Numbered from the stretch's first letter, positions 1 to 11,007 are shown. The stretch: DNA of 64,000 bases from an uncultured Bacteroidales bacterium (GCA_945487035.1 CALYTI010000005.1:41950-105949), one strand, 5' to 3'. Numbers and translations: made by a program. Notes: generated from the sequence alone by a model not told the origin.

Positions 1-1140
1 TTTGGAGTTGTCAATGAGAGTTTCCATCTCCACTTTTGCATCCCACTCGGCAAGGAAGTCGAGAGGAGGGTCGCAGGCAGGGATATAGGAAATGGTTCCG
101 AAGCCCTTGATGGCCTCAAGGGAGTTCTTGGCAGCCCAGGATTCTGTGTTATAATTGAGCAGGCCTGCAGTCTTTGCGCCAGCACCGTTAGCCCATACTA
201 CCGGGTATGGAATGAGTGTTTCATCAACCCCGGCATCGGTAATCCTGGTAATAATGAGGGCTGGATTCTGCTCATAAACTCCTACATAGTAACCGTAAGC
301 CACGATTTTGTGGAGGTTCAGGGCTGCGAGGTCCTGAGTCAAGAGCACGAGGTCGAGCCTCTTCTCCTTGTCCGCAAAACGCATCTGGGAACCTACAAGC
401 GAGCCTGAAACCTCGAGGTATTCCGAGCTTGCGCCTGCATACTCCTCAACATCGGTGAGAGCCTTAGGCTCCGGATAGGTAACCTTCCCGTCTGTAGCTG
501 TAATTTCGAAGAGCTCGACATCGAGATTGATGGCAGGAATGCCGTAGGTGGAAACGCGGTCACCAGTGAGCTTCACGGTATCACCCGGCTTGATTTCAGC
601 CTCAACAGCACCATAGACAATAATATTGGAAGTGCCGTCCGAAATCACAAAGGCATCCTTTGCGACAGCCACAACGGTGGAAACAGGAATCTGGGCCACG
701 CGATTGTCCTCAAGCGCGAGCGCCTCGGTAACGGTGACATCCTTGGTTCCCTTGTACTTATTTCCCTTCTGGGACACGGTAACGGTAAAATTCTTTCCCG
801 ATTTCTCGAGTCCGGCCTTGAGCAGCACCTTGGCCTCGCGAGGGAAGTCAGGCTCTCCGTCAAGGATATTGTCAGTAACGGATACGGTCAATTCCATATT
901 GCCCTGTCCGCTCAAGCGGTCGAGTGTAATCCATTCGGCATCGCACTCGACAGTCCAAAGACCATCGGAGTAAACAGGAAGAACCACTGGCTCATTCTGC
1001 TCCACTTCGAAAGTCAGGCTTGCAATCTCTGATCCGACTATGGTCGAAGGCAGGAGTTCTTCCGTCTTCTTGCAGGCGGAAAGCATTCCGAGTGCAAGAA
1101 GGGAAGCAGCCATTATTCTGACTATTCTGTTAGTTTTCAT
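1..1140 (-). CDS. BACON-domain-like secreted lipoprotein, partial (runs off window start)
   Basis: Open minus-strand frame from ATG at 1140; N-term MKTNRIVRIMAASLLALGMLSACKK (lipobox), then a BACON-like stretch (TFEVEQNEPVVLPVYSDGLWTVECDAEWITLD). Adjacent to susD/susC. Confidence 0.75.
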   Translation of the reverse strand, partial: MKTNRIVRIMAASLLALGMLSACKKTEELLPSTIVGSEIASLTFEVEQNEPVVLPVYSDGLWTVECDAEWITLDRLSGQGNMELTVSVTDNILDGEPDFPREAKVLLKAGLEKSGKNFTVTVSQKGNKYKGTKDVTVTEALALEDNRVAQIPVSTVVAVAKDAFVISDGTSNIIVYGAVEAEIKPGDTVKLTGDRVSTYGIPAINLDVELFEITATDGKVTYPEPKALTDVEEYAGASSEYLEVSGSLVGSQMRFADKEKRLDLVLLTQDLAALNLHKIVAYGYYVGVYEQNPALIITRITDAGVDETLIPYPVVWANGAGAKTAGLLNYNTESWAAKNSLEAIKGFGTISYIPACDPPLDFLAEWDAKVEMETLIDNSK

Positions 1141-1157
1141 TTTCTGTACCCATTAGA

Positions 1158-2966
1158 TTAGTAATCCAGACCGTCAACCCAACCAGGATTCTGTGCGAGT
1201 TCCCTGTTAAGCTCACGCTCTTCTGTAGGAATAGGATAGAGATAATCCCTGTTCTCGTTGAATATGTGCTCTATCTTCTCGTGGAAGTGAACATATCCGC
1301 TCGTTCCTTCGGTAAGGATAATCTCAGGAGCATCTCCGCCAATCTTGTAAACCTGAACCTTGTCCTTCGGCTTGTCACCTTTTTCGTAAAGGATGAAGTC
1401 AACAGCACCGTCACCACTGAGGTCATAGCGGCCGGCACCCTTGAAGTAAGGTCCATAGATGGCCTGCTCGATACACTTTCCTTCCCTCCAGCGCATAAGG
1501 TCATCCCAACGGCGTCCCTCCTGGGCGAGCTCAATGGCGCGCTCACGACGGATTTCAAGAATGACACCCTTGTTCTTCTGGGCGGCGGCGAGAATCGGGC
1601 TGGTGTAGCCGTACTCTGCACTGAGCAGGTAAGGGTCCGGATTTGCATTGGCTGCGGCCATATCCATATGAGGCATACCGACGCGATCGCGAAGCAGGTT
1701 GACGGAAATGTCAAGGTCATCCTGGGTGAGGATTCCGAGCTCAGCCTTGGCCTCGGCATAGATGAGATAGATCTCACCAAGCCTGTAGATAGGCAGGTCG
1801 TTGAAAGACATATCGACGCGGTCCTGATTGGAGTTGGCCGGGTCCATCACGAACTTCACAAGCTGGAAACCGGTGCAGGACACACCATAATCAGGAGCAA
1901 GGACTTCTGTGGAATTGATGCGGGTGTAGCCCGGAGTGCGGGTGATGCAGGCAAGGCGAGGGTCCCTGTCCTTAACCTCATCATTGAACTCAAGTGTCTC
2001 CCAGCCTTCCTGGTCGGTGAAGCGTGAGCCGTCCTTCATAAGGAAGCTGTCCACGAACTTCTTGGTAAGGCCAGGCATACCCTGGTTGGATACAAGCGCA
2101 AATGCGGTAGTGTTGTTCCTCCTGTCCATAGCCTGTTCGAAGCGCATTGCGAGAATCATCTCGTCCGTATCGGCTTCAGGCTCAGCAAAGAGCTGGAGGT
2201 AATCATCCTTGAGTTTGTATTTGCGGCTGTTCATAATCTCCTCGGCGGCCTGATAGGCAAGGATGAGAAGATCCTCGGAAGACTCGTATTCCTTAGACCA
2301 AGGGGTAGCAGGGTCGTGTGAGATGTTTCCAGGATGGTATTTGCGGAAAGTTCCCTCATAGAGGCAGACCTGAGCCTTGAGAGCGAGGGCGCTCCACTTG
2401 TTGACCCTGTAAACGGACTTGGCATCGGAAAGGTTGGCTATTGCATAATCGAGATCCTCGATGATATGGTGTACAACCTCCTCCCTTGAATCCCTTGTCT
2501 TCTCATAGAGAATAGGGTCATCGTTGTCGATGATATGGTCCAGCCAAGGCACATCGCCGAAGCGCTTCACCTTCTCGAAATAGAAGTTGGCGCGGAAGAA
2601 GCGGGCAAGGGCAACATACTTTGTGCGGGCGGCCTCATCCGGGCAGTAGTCAATGTACTCGATGAGAGTGTTGATGCGGCGCAGCATGGAGTAGGACCAG
2701 CCGCCGCCGGATGCAGGCACCTGACGTGAATTGGTTCCGCGCATCTGTGCGGAAAGGTCCTTGTTCACGAAATGGTCGGTCTGCTGCTTGTAGAACCCGT
2801 CAATATCATTGTAAACGCCGTAGAAAGCATCGGAATACATTCTGAGATTGTCCTCCTGCTTGAAGAAAGTCTCCTTGTCAAGAGTAGCCTCAGGTTTGGT
2901 ATTCAGGATATTGCAGGATACTGCTCCCACCAGGAGCGTAGCCAGTATTGCAGTATATTTTTTCAT
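1158..2966 (-). CDS. SusD/RagB family nutrient-binding outer-membrane lipoprotein
   Basis: N-term MKKYTAILATLLVGAVSCN lipoprotein signal; SusD-type features (RFFRANFYFEKVKRFGDVPW; RRERAIELAQEGRRWDDLMRW); directly downstream of SusC. ORF extends to 2981. Confidence 0.93.
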   Translation of the reverse strand: MKKYTAILATLLVGAVSCNILNTKPEATLDKETFFKQEDNLRMYSDAFYGVYNDIDGFYKQQTDHFVNKDLSAQMRGTNSRQVPASGGGWSYSMLRRINTLIEYIDYCPDEAARTKYVALARFFRANFYFEKVKRFGDVPWLDHIIDNDDPILYEKTRDSREEVVHHIIEDLDYAIANLSDAKSVYRVNKWSALALKAQVCLYEGTFRKYHPGNISHDPATPWSKEYESSEDLLILAYQAAEEIMNSRKYKLKDDYLQLFAEPEADTDEMILAMRFEQAMDRRNNTTAFALVSNQGMPGLTKKFVDSFLMKDGSRFTDQEGWETLEFNDEVKDRDPRLACITRTPGYTRINSTEVLAPDYGVSCTGFQLVKFVMDPANSNQDRVDMSFNDLPIYRLGEIYLIYAEAKAELGILTQDDLDISVNLLRDRVGMPHMDMAAANANPDPYLLSAEYGYTSPILAAAQKNKGVILEIRRERAIELAQEGRRWDDLMRWREGKCIEQAIYGPYFKGAGRYDLSGDGAVDFILYEKGDKPKDKVQVYKIGGDAPEIILTEGTSGYVHFHEKIEHIFNENRDYLYPIPTEERELNRELAQNPGWVDGLDY

Positions 2967-2984
2967 ATTCCTGATCTCCATTGT

Positions 2985-5900
2985 TTAGAAAGTAATGTCG
3001 ATACCGAACATATAGGTCTTCTGCCAAGGATAGTACATCTGGTTGCGCGCGCTGTCGTTGGTGCTGTTCCTCTGGAATGCAGCTTCCGGGTCGAGGTGCT
3101 TTGTGACCTTGGTGAGCGGTGACCAGTAGTGAAGATTCTCGCCTGAGAAATAAACCCTTACCTTCTCGAGAGAAAGAACCTTTGTGATTTCCTTAGGGAT
3201 GGTGTATCCGACAGAGAGATTCTTCAGACGCAGGTAGCGGATGTTCTGCAGATACCTGTCGTTGACCAGCCTGAGCTGACCGCCGGTAGAAGAGTAGGCG
3301 CGTGGCCTTGGAAAGTATGCATCAGGATTGTCCTCGCTCCAGCACATTGTGGTGTAGAAGTCCCTTGGGATGAATGATGCATAGGAGTAGGCGTATGGAC
3401 CCCAGAAAGACATATTCATTCCGGCAGGATACCAGTAGTGGTCACCGGTTCCCTGGAAGAAGACGCTGGCATCAAAGCCCATATAGTCTATTGCGAAGGT
3501 AAATCCGTACTGCAGGCTTGCAAGGCTGTTTCCGAGGATTTCCCTGTCTCCTGGTTTCTCCGGAGTGTTATGTCCGATTCCCAGCTCCTTGTCGCCGTCG
3601 AGGTCAAGATACTTGAGGTCTCCGGCCATCACACCACCGCGCATACGTAAGGTTCCGATGTATGAAAGCTGATCGCAGACATTGGTGTTGTAGTCTATAG
3701 CCTCTTCGTCAGTAGCGAAGAATCCGTCGACCTTGAATCCCCAGATATCACCTATCCTCTGGCCTACATAGTAGTCGCCGAGCAGGTGCTCAGGATTGTT
3801 GTCGTACCTGGTCACATAGGTTGAGTAGTCACTGAGAGTTCCGCGCAGGGAGTAACCGAAACGCTCCCCTGCAAGTTCGAAGGAATCCCTCCAGCTGAGT
3901 GAGAGCTCATAACCCTTGGTTGAAAGGTCGGCTGAGTTCTCCTTCGGTGCGTCGGCTCCGTAGATTGCAGGAATCTTGCTTCCCTTTACAAGCATGTTGA
4001 GGGTGTTGCGGACATACACGTCACCGGTGAACTCGAGCCTGTTTCCGAACAGGGCGATGTCGATACCGAGGTCCAGCTGCTCTGCGGTTTCCCAAGTCAG
4101 ATTAGCGTTTACAGGAGCGGAGAGAGAGGCATATTTGCCGTTGATACTGCTCTCGCCGAAACTATAAGAGTAATGCTCCTTCGTATTGAAGTTGTAGAAG
4201 GACACTGCCTGGAGATAAGCGAAGTCAGCGACTTCCTGGTTGCCGAGGCGTCCGAAGGAAGCCCTGAGCTTGAAGTTGTCGAGAGTTCCCTTGAGATCCT
4301 CGAAGACAGGCTCCTCGCTGATACGCCAACCGGCTGAAGCTGAAGGGAAGAATCCCCAACGATGACCGGGAGCAAAGCGGGAAGAACCGTCATAGCGTCC
4401 GGAAACCTCAAGCAGGTAACGTCCCTTGTAGTCGTAGTTCGCACGTGCGAAGAAACCGAGCAGGGCATTGCTGGTTGCTCCTCCGGAAACGCTTGACACA
4501 ACCTCTCCGTTGGCATCGGTTCCGATGAGATTGAGGTCGTTGAGATAAGGGGTGGTGATATTCTGACCTGAAGCGGAAATGGACTTCCTGTGGTAGGTCT
4601 CGGCGTTCATACCTGCGGTAAGGGTAAAGTGATGGGCGTCAGCAAAGGTGTCCTCGTATGTTGCGAAGACATTGGCCGACTGCCTTACGTAGGTGGCAAC
4701 AGTCTCGGTGAGCTCGTTCAGACCGGCTCCGGTTGAATAGGACTCCAGAGCTGAATCAGGATATCTGCGGTAGGTGATAGGATAGAGCCTTCCGGTGTCT
4801 CTGTTCTGATAGAGTCTATAGGTGTAGTTCCCCACTATCGAGAGCTGCTCTACAGGCTTGATTGTCAGCTGAGTGGTGTTGGAGAAGTCGGTACGGACCT
4901 TGGTGTTCTTGTCTATTCCTTCTCCGAAGATGATCTGACGTCCGTTAGCGATGTTTTTTCCTGCGGCAATCATAGGAGTACCGTAGGTCCAGGTTCCGTC
5001 AGGGTTCTTCAGAGGGAAGCAAGCAAGCGCGTGGCGGGAAGCGTAAGCGAATGAGTCCTCGACATCACCTGCGCCGATCCAGTCGTAGCTGGAAGCGTAG
5101 AAGGAGGTATTGTTGGAAAGCCTTGCATACTTGTTGATCTTGAAATCAATCTTGCTGCGGAGGTTGTACTTCTGGAACACGTCAGGGTTGACCTTCACCA
5201 CACCGGTCTGACGGTCATAACCGCCGGAGATGTAGTACTTCACATCCTTGTTGCCGCCGCTGATGGAGACGGAGTGGGAAGTGATAGGGTGCTGGTCATT
5301 GTAGAGTTCGTGGTACCAGTCGGTGTTGCAGTAGTAAACCCACTGGTTGCGGCCCTTTCGGAAATCCTCGACTATCCAAGGACGAGAAGGATCCTCGGTC
5401 ACATCATTGATACGGGCGAGGAGCTGAATCATATCATCGTCCGTGTAGGCGGTGTAATTGGTGCCGCTGTCAGCATACCAGAACTTGTCCACGGTATAGG
5501 CTGCCCAGTAGCCTCGGGTCTCGTAGTCGGTGGAGGTGGTAGGCTCTTCCCAGCCCCAACGTCCGCTGTAACGGACTGTGGCCTTGCCGTCATCCCTCTT
5601 GGAATCCTTGGTGGTGACAAGCACTACACCGTAGGCACCACGGGCACCGTAAACGGCAGCTGCTGAGGCATCCTTGATAACTGAAATGCTGGCAACATCG
5701 GCAGGGTTGACACGGTTGATATCTCCCGGAACACCGTCGATGAGCACGAGCGGACTTGCCGCGTTGATGGAAGTTGTACCACGGATGTTCAAGGTTCCGG
5801 TGGAACCGGGATTACCCGTTGAGGTAGAGATATTGAAGCCGGCAACGGAACCCTGCAACATGGTTGACAGGTTGTGAGCCACACGGTCTTCAAGGTCTTT

Positions 5901-6296
5901 GGACTCGACTGCGGTCACCGCGCCGGTGAGGTTGACTTTCTTCTGGGTACCATAACCCACAACAACAGTCTCCTCAAGTACGGTGGAATCCTCTGAAAGG
6001 ACTACAGACACAGTCTTTGTTCCTGCAGGGACGCTCACCGTCTTGGACACATAGCCCAGTGAAGTGATTTCCAGGACAACGTCCGAGTCCGGAACCTGGA
6101 TGGCGAATGAGCCGTCAAGTTCGGTCACGGTACCGTTGCTCGTCCCTTGTTGAATCACTGCCACACCCATAAGGGCTTGTCCGGCCTCGTCCACAACCTT
6201 ACCGCTGACGGTACGGCCCTGGGCGGCTGCACCAAATGTGCAGCAGACGGAAAGCAGCAGTGTCAAACCAAGAATGCGAAATACTTGCTTAAACAT
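2985..6296 (-). CDS. SusC/RagA family TonB-linked outer-membrane transporter
   Basis: Carboxypeptidase-like N-terminal domain (GRTVSGKVVDEAGQALMGVAV), EETVVVGYGTQKKVNLTGAV, plug and beta-barrel; 1103 aa. Confidence 0.96.
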   Translation of the reverse strand: MFKQVFRILGLTLLLSVCCTFGAAAQGRTVSGKVVDEAGQALMGVAVIQQGTSNGTVTELDGSFAIQVPDSDVVLEITSLGYVSKTVSVPAGTKTVSVVLSEDSTVLEETVVVGYGTQKKVNLTGAVTAVESKDLEDRVAHNLSTMLQGSVAGFNISTSTGNPGSTGTLNIRGTTSINAASPLVLIDGVPGDINRVNPADVASISVIKDASAAAVYGARGAYGVVLVTTKDSKRDDGKATVRYSGRWGWEEPTTSTDYETRGYWAAYTVDKFWYADSGTNYTAYTDDDMIQLLARINDVTEDPSRPWIVEDFRKGRNQWVYYCNTDWYHELYNDQHPITSHSVSISGGNKDVKYYISGGYDRQTGVVKVNPDVFQKYNLRSKIDFKINKYARLSNNTSFYASSYDWIGAGDVEDSFAYASRHALACFPLKNPDGTWTYGTPMIAAGKNIANGRQIIFGEGIDKNTKVRTDFSNTTQLTIKPVEQLSIVGNYTYRLYQNRDTGRLYPITYRRYPDSALESYSTGAGLNELTETVATYVRQSANVFATYEDTFADAHHFTLTAGMNAETYHRKSISASGQNITTPYLNDLNLIGTDANGEVVSSVSGGATSNALLGFFARANYDYKGRYLLEVSGRYDGSSRFAPGHRWGFFPSASAGWRISEEPVFEDLKGTLDNFKLRASFGRLGNQEVADFAYLQAVSFYNFNTKEHYSYSFGESSINGKYASLSAPVNANLTWETAEQLDLGIDIALFGNRLEFTGDVYVRNTLNMLVKGSKIPAIYGADAPKENSADLSTKGYELSLSWRDSFELAGERFGYSLRGTLSDYSTYVTRYDNNPEHLLGDYYVGQRIGDIWGFKVDGFFATDEEAIDYNTNVCDQLSYIGTLRMRGGVMAGDLKYLDLDGDKELGIGHNTPEKPGDREILGNSLASLQYGFTFAIDYMGFDASVFFQGTGDHYWYPAGMNMSFWGPYAYSYASFIPRDFYTTMCWSEDNPDAYFPRPRAYSSTGGQLRLVNDRYLQNIRYLRLKNLSVGYTIPKEITKVLSLEKVRVYFSGENLHYWSPLTKVTKHLDPEAAFQRNSTNDSARNQMYYPWQKTYMFGIDITF

Positions 6297-6332
6297 GACT
6301 AGTACTTTTGGTTAATAATTATATTGGTTGGT

Positions 6333-8267
6333 TTATTTGTAATTGTCAACTTTGAAATCCAGAGGCCTTTGCATAGTCCGGGTATAAACCCTGCCTTCAT
6401 CATCCGTGACTTTGATTTCCACGGTTGAGCTTGCGGAAGATGCCGCAGCCTTGAACAGGTGGTTTGTCTTGCTGGAGTGCCAAGTCACACCGTTGTTCTC
6501 CAACAGTCTCGGGATGGTGTAGGCAATCAGGAAAGCAGGGTCATAGGAGCCGCTCATCTGACTGACTGTCAAGGCTTTGCCGTCCTCGAACATCTCCACC
6601 TTCCAGGACGGGTCCCAGTCCCACACATTGACAATCACCTCGTTGGCGCTGCTTGCGGTGCGGTATGAGCCGTAGTCCTCTTCAAAAAGTATGGACTCTC
6701 TTTCAGGCTGCACGCCGTAGTTTGCCGCATTGATGCAGATGGAGTTGCGGTCGTAGGCGCGGAACTGGTAGTCCTCAGGGCGTCCTATCGCCTTGAAAAG
6801 GCTGTTCTGCTCCTTGCCGCTTACCGAAGTGATGCGGTAGCCGTTCGGCGCACCGTCGGTCCCTATGTTGAAGGTAGGGTTATATTTCCCTGCCCACCAC
6901 CAGGCTGCGCAGACTGCTCCGCTGTTCTGCTCCACATACTTGCTCTTGACGACATTGTAAAGCACGTGGCTGTGGCCCGACACTATGGTGGTGTTGTAAT
7001 CGTAAATCAGGCTGAGGAATACGGAATTGTTGCCAAGACCGGCATTTCCGTTCCTGTCGTGCACAGGGGCGTGGAGAGTGACTACCAGAGGGGTGGTCTT
7101 GGACACGAAGGAAAGGTCCTTCTTGAGCCAGTCCAGAATCTCGGAGGTAAGGTTGTTCTTGTAGGACCTTACGCTGCCGTCCGTTGTGGATGCGGAAGCA
7201 TTGGTGCACTCGATGTCGTCCAGAACCACATAGTGAATGTCGCCCACATTGAAAGAATAGTAGTTGGGGCAAATCTTCTCCCTGAATTTTGCTACCGTAT
7301 AGAAGTCTCCGGTAGCATTCATATCGTGGTCGTGGTTTCCTATGGTATGGAAAATCTGCAGGCCCTCTATGGCATTCACATCGTTCAGATACTCGTCAAA
7401 GCCGTAGGCGTTGGTGTACCAGAACTGGTCCCAGGTCATATCGCCAAGTGTGATGGCATAGACCTTGGCAGCTGAGTTGGCCTTCATATACTCGTTGATT
7501 TCGGAGGTGAAAGTGCGGAACTGGGCCCTGTCCTTGGTGCGGTTGGCCATATGCATATCTCCGAAATAGAGCATAGTGTGGTTGGTCTGGTCTCCGCTCT
7601 CGTAGAGGCTGAAGTCTATGCGCTCGCAAACGTAAGCGGATTTGGCGACCTGTTTGTGGAACTGCGGCAGCACTCCGCGGGCAGCGACCTCGTAGCCGCT
7701 CGGAACGGAAATGAACACGTAGCCGTTCTGCTTGGCGGAATGCATCTGATAAACTCCCCTGGAGTCTGTAGCAACAACCTCCACGCCGTCTGAAACGACA
7801 ACTCCCGGAATGCCTTTGCCCTCACAGCTCACCAGGCCCCAGACGGTACTGCCTTCCTCCGGACCTATAGGATTGTCCTCGGAGCCCTGGGAGCCTTCCT
7901 GCACATAAGTCACCTTTCCGAAACCCCTCAGAGCCCCGTCCCTTCGAAGGCAGAAGCTGTAGGTGTCGAAATCGAACTGTTTAGGAAGCGTATAAGAGAA
8001 GGATGTCTTCTCCAGAGACTTTATCGGCAGGACGACATCGTCCAGGGACTCGCGTCTGAGAACGATTTCGTCAGTTGCCAAAGGGCCATAACCTGAGATG
8101 AAGGAACAACTCAGTGTCTGGCCGGCTTTGCACTCAATCGGAGACTTCGGATTGAGTTTTACCTGGCTGAGTTCGACTCCTATCTGCTCATTCGCAATCT
8201 TGCTGGTACAGCACAGACAGCAGCACATCAGCAAGGCTAAGGTTGGGATTATCAGTCTGGTTCTCAT
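6333..8267 (-). CDS. Calcineurin-like metallophosphoesterase, lipoprotein
   Basis: Motifs YFGDMHMANRT, ITLGDMTWDQF, TIGNHDHDM, VSGHSHVLYN; lipobox CCCLCCTS. Confidence 0.88.
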   Translation of the reverse strand: MRTRLIIPTLALLMCCCLCCTSKIANEQIGVELSQVKLNPKSPIECKAGQTLSCSFISGYGPLATDEIVLRRESLDDVVLPIKSLEKTSFSYTLPKQFDFDTYSFCLRRDGALRGFGKVTYVQEGSQGSEDNPIGPEEGSTVWGLVSCEGKGIPGVVVSDGVEVVATDSRGVYQMHSAKQNGYVFISVPSGYEVAARGVLPQFHKQVAKSAYVCERIDFSLYESGDQTNHTMLYFGDMHMANRTKDRAQFRTFTSEINEYMKANSAAKVYAITLGDMTWDQFWYTNAYGFDEYLNDVNAIEGLQIFHTIGNHDHDMNATGDFYTVAKFREKICPNYYSFNVGDIHYVVLDDIECTNASASTTDGSVRSYKNNLTSEILDWLKKDLSFVSKTTPLVVTLHAPVHDRNGNAGLGNNSVFLSLIYDYNTTIVSGHSHVLYNVVKSKYVEQNSGAVCAAWWWAGKYNPTFNIGTDGAPNGYRITSVSGKEQNSLFKAIGRPEDYQFRAYDRNSICINAANYGVQPERESILFEEDYGSYRTASSANEVIVNVWDWDPSWKVEMFEDGKALTVSQMSGSYDPAFLIAYTIPRLLENNGVTWHSSKTNHLFKAAASSASSTVEIKVTDDEGRVYTRTMQRPLDFKVDNYK

Positions 8268-8268
8268 G

Positions 8269-11007
8269 TTATTTCAGGTAGTGTTCAAAAAATGTCAGAA
8301 TTTCTTCGCAGGTATCCAGGTCTGCAAGATGCCAGGAATGCTTTCCGCCCCTGACTTCGTAGAGCCTGACCTCAGCCCCGCTCGGGCTGCCGAGCCACTG
8401 GTGGAGAACCACCTTTCGCGAGCGGCTGTCCTTTCTCGGAAGTACGGTGGTCTTTTCGTATTCGCAGCCGCAGGCTGCAACTATGTTCCCTACAGCCACG
8501 GGCACTGAGAGATAAGGGCCCCAGCCGCCTTCTCCCTGAGGGTCTCCGTCCCACATCGAAGTCTTGTCGGCAGTGCCGTGCACCTCCATAAAAGGCACCG
8601 GGCCGTGAGCCTTGAGTTCGCGTGACATCCATTGGAACTCCAGACCGGCAACAGAAGCGATGGCGGAGAAAGCCTCCGGATGCTCGAGAGCAATGACGTA
8701 GGCCAGGTCTCCCCCGTTGGACATTCCGCTGAAGAAGAAGTTTTCAGGATTGAGGGCGAACTTGCCGCAGACTTCATCCTTGAGCGCAAGCATAAATGCC
8801 GCGTCGTCAGTAGGCATCTGCGCCTGGGAAGGATATCTCACGTTCCAGCCCGGCTTGTATTTGCCTTCCTCAGCCCAGCCTACAGGCACGCATACGGCAA
8901 AACCGTGGGCCTTGGCGGCGGCCAGCATCTCCGGACGATAGCCCTTGGCCTTTCCGCCGTAACCGTGCAGAAGCATAAGGCAAGGCTTGCCCGGCAGCAG
9001 GGTCTGAGGCACATAGAGATAATACTCGCGCTGCAGCCCGCCGAATTCGAAACAATGATGCGTAGCCTCTGACCAGAGGTCCTCAGCAGGCTCCCCGGCG
9101 GCACTGGCCACCTTCACAATCAGAGCGGAAACCGGTCCCATCGAAATCACATCTCCCTTGGAGCCGGCCTTGTAGGATACCTTTCCGGAAGAAAGTACGG
9201 TGCTGAGCACCTTGCGGTCTGCGCAGGCCGGAATCACGACCTTCTTTGCTGAAGAGGTAGGGTTGAGTGCTATCAGATATGTCTCCTTCCCGTCGGAACG
9301 CTTGTAAACCATAGGATAAGGCTGTCCCTTGGTCACAACGGGCTCCCAGCTGCTGCTGCCCCAGAAGGCAGGAGTGCTCTTGCGAAGGGCAATAAGGCTC
9401 CTTGTCCAATTGAGAAGCGAAGAAGGGTCGGCATCCTGGCTCTCCACGGTTATCATTCCCTTGGAGGTAGGATGCTTTGCGCCCTCGGCCTTCCACTGCC
9501 TGTACAGAGGCCAGGAAGTGGCAGGAGTCCATTCAGGGCATATAGGGAGATACAAATCTTCCTCAGCGCAGGTGCTGAAGCCAGCGTTCTGCGATGAATC
9601 CCACTGCATAGGTGTACGGGCACCTGCCCTCTCTTTGCCGTTATGGTTGGCGCCCTCCACATTAGGAAGGTCGGCAAGACTGCGCATACCGATTTCATCT
9701 CCATAATAGAGTATAGGCAGTTGCTGGGTAAGCACCCAAGCCATCATCACCTTGAGCTGGTCGGCGCTGTTGCGCGCACCGGTATTGAGACGCAGATGGT
9801 CGTGATTGCCGGTAATGGTAGCAAAGTAGCCCCAGTCCTTTGTCCAATCTATGCTTTCGGAGTAGCTGTCATAGTATTTGAGCAGCATAGCCTCGGCATC
9901 CATACTCCTGTCGATTTTGTCCTCCGGCCAAGGATTGCCGTAGAGGTCCTTAAGCGACTCCTTGCCTCCGTTGAGCGAGAAATATACTCCTCCGTCAGCC
10001 TGGTGCTTCTTGTCGAAGTACATACGGCGGTTGCTGGAGCCCGTGGAGTTGAGATACATATCCACATTGAAACCGGCAGCAAGGCAGTAGCGAGGATTGT
10101 TCCACTCGGCCATCAGCATCCTGTCCGGATAGTTCTCGTCCATCCAGCCGCGGATTTCGCGCCAGAAAGCGATGATTGCGCTCTTGTCCTTGTCGTTCTT
10201 GATGATGCTGTTTGCCATATCCACACGGAAGCCGTCCACGCCCTTGCTGAACCAGAAGGCAAGTATGTCCTTGAGCTCCTGCTTTACGGCAAGAGGCCCC
10301 GGGTCATTAACTCCCTGCTCCCAAGGATGGTTGGGATCAGGATTGGCAAAGCCGAAATTCAGGGAAGGCTGGCAGGCGTAGAAATTCTTCATATAGTATT
10401 TCGCACGCTCGGCGCCCGGGACCTCGGAGGCAAGCATCCACTTTCCTCTGGTATCCTGGAAAGGATTTTCGGAGGCGAGCATCTTCTGAAGATCCTTCTC
10501 AGCCTTCTCGTCAGGGAGCACATCGCTCCAGATGAAGTAGTCGGAGTACTGCTGGTTGGCGTCAGCCTGCATACTCTGCTTGAACCAAGGATGGTCCATT
10601 GAGGTATGGCCGGGTACCAGGTCAAGCAGGACTTTGATTCCGCGCCTGTGGCACTCGGATATGAGAGTCACAAGGTCGGTATTGGTTCCGAAACGGCTGT
10701 CCACCTTGTAGTAGTCGAGGATGTCATAGCCCCCGTCAATCCAGCCGGACTCGAAAAGAGGATTGAACCACACGACATTCACTCCGAGGCTCTCGATATA
10801 GTCGAGCTTGGAGAGCACGCCCGGGATGTCACCGATTCCGTTGCCGTCCGAATCTTTGAAGGAAGAAGGATAAACTTGATATATGACAGCATTCTCCAGC
10901 CACTGTGGTCCCTTCTGCCAGGTCTGTTCAAAGGAACCCGGCTTCGGCTGGGCAAATGCGGAAAATACAAGGAGAAGCGACGTCAAGGTCGCAAACAAAC
11001 GTTTCAT
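8269..11007 (-). CDS. GH13 alpha-amylase-like enzyme fused to a C-terminal alpha/beta-hydrolase (PHB-depolymerase/LpqC/CE1-like esterase)
   Basis: GH13 motifs (DLVPGHTS, GFRVDMANS, MAEWN, ITGNHDH); C-terminal third has LMLLHGYGG, nucleophile elbow GMSNGG and GKHSWH. Confidence 0.88.
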   Translation of the reverse strand: MKRLFATLTSLLLVFSAFAQPKPGSFEQTWQKGPQWLENAVIYQVYPSSFKDSDGNGIGDIPGVLSKLDYIESLGVNVVWFNPLFESGWIDGGYDILDYYKVDSRFGTNTDLVTLISECHRRGIKVLLDLVPGHTSMDHPWFKQSMQADANQQYSDYFIWSDVLPDEKAEKDLQKMLASENPFQDTRGKWMLASEVPGAERAKYYMKNFYACQPSLNFGFANPDPNHPWEQGVNDPGPLAVKQELKDILAFWFSKGVDGFRVDMANSIIKNDKDKSAIIAFWREIRGWMDENYPDRMLMAEWNNPRYCLAAGFNVDMYLNSTGSSNRRMYFDKKHQADGGVYFSLNGGKESLKDLYGNPWPEDKIDRSMDAEAMLLKYYDSYSESIDWTKDWGYFATITGNHDHLRLNTGARNSADQLKVMMAWVLTQQLPILYYGDEIGMRSLADLPNVEGANHNGKERAGARTPMQWDSSQNAGFSTCAEEDLYLPICPEWTPATSWPLYRQWKAEGAKHPTSKGMITVESQDADPSSLLNWTRSLIALRKSTPAFWGSSSWEPVVTKGQPYPMVYKRSDGKETYLIALNPTSSAKKVVIPACADRKVLSTVLSSGKVSYKAGSKGDVISMGPVSALIVKVASAAGEPAEDLWSEATHHCFEFGGLQREYYLYVPQTLLPGKPCLMLLHGYGGKAKGYRPEMLAAAKAHGFAVCVPVGWAEEGKYKPGWNVRYPSQAQMPTDDAAFMLALKDEVCGKFALNPENFFFSGMSNGGDLAYVIALEHPEAFSAIASVAGLEFQWMSRELKAHGPVPFMEVHGTADKTSMWDGDPQGEGGWGPYLSVPVAVGNIVAACGCEYEKTTVLPRKDSRSRKVVLHQWLGSPSGAEVRLYEVRGGKHSWHLADLDTCEEILTFFEHYLK

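Noticed and set aside
9643-10602. 319-aa plus-strand ORF opposite the GH13 domain
   Set aside because: Antisense to a gene with intact catalytic motifs.
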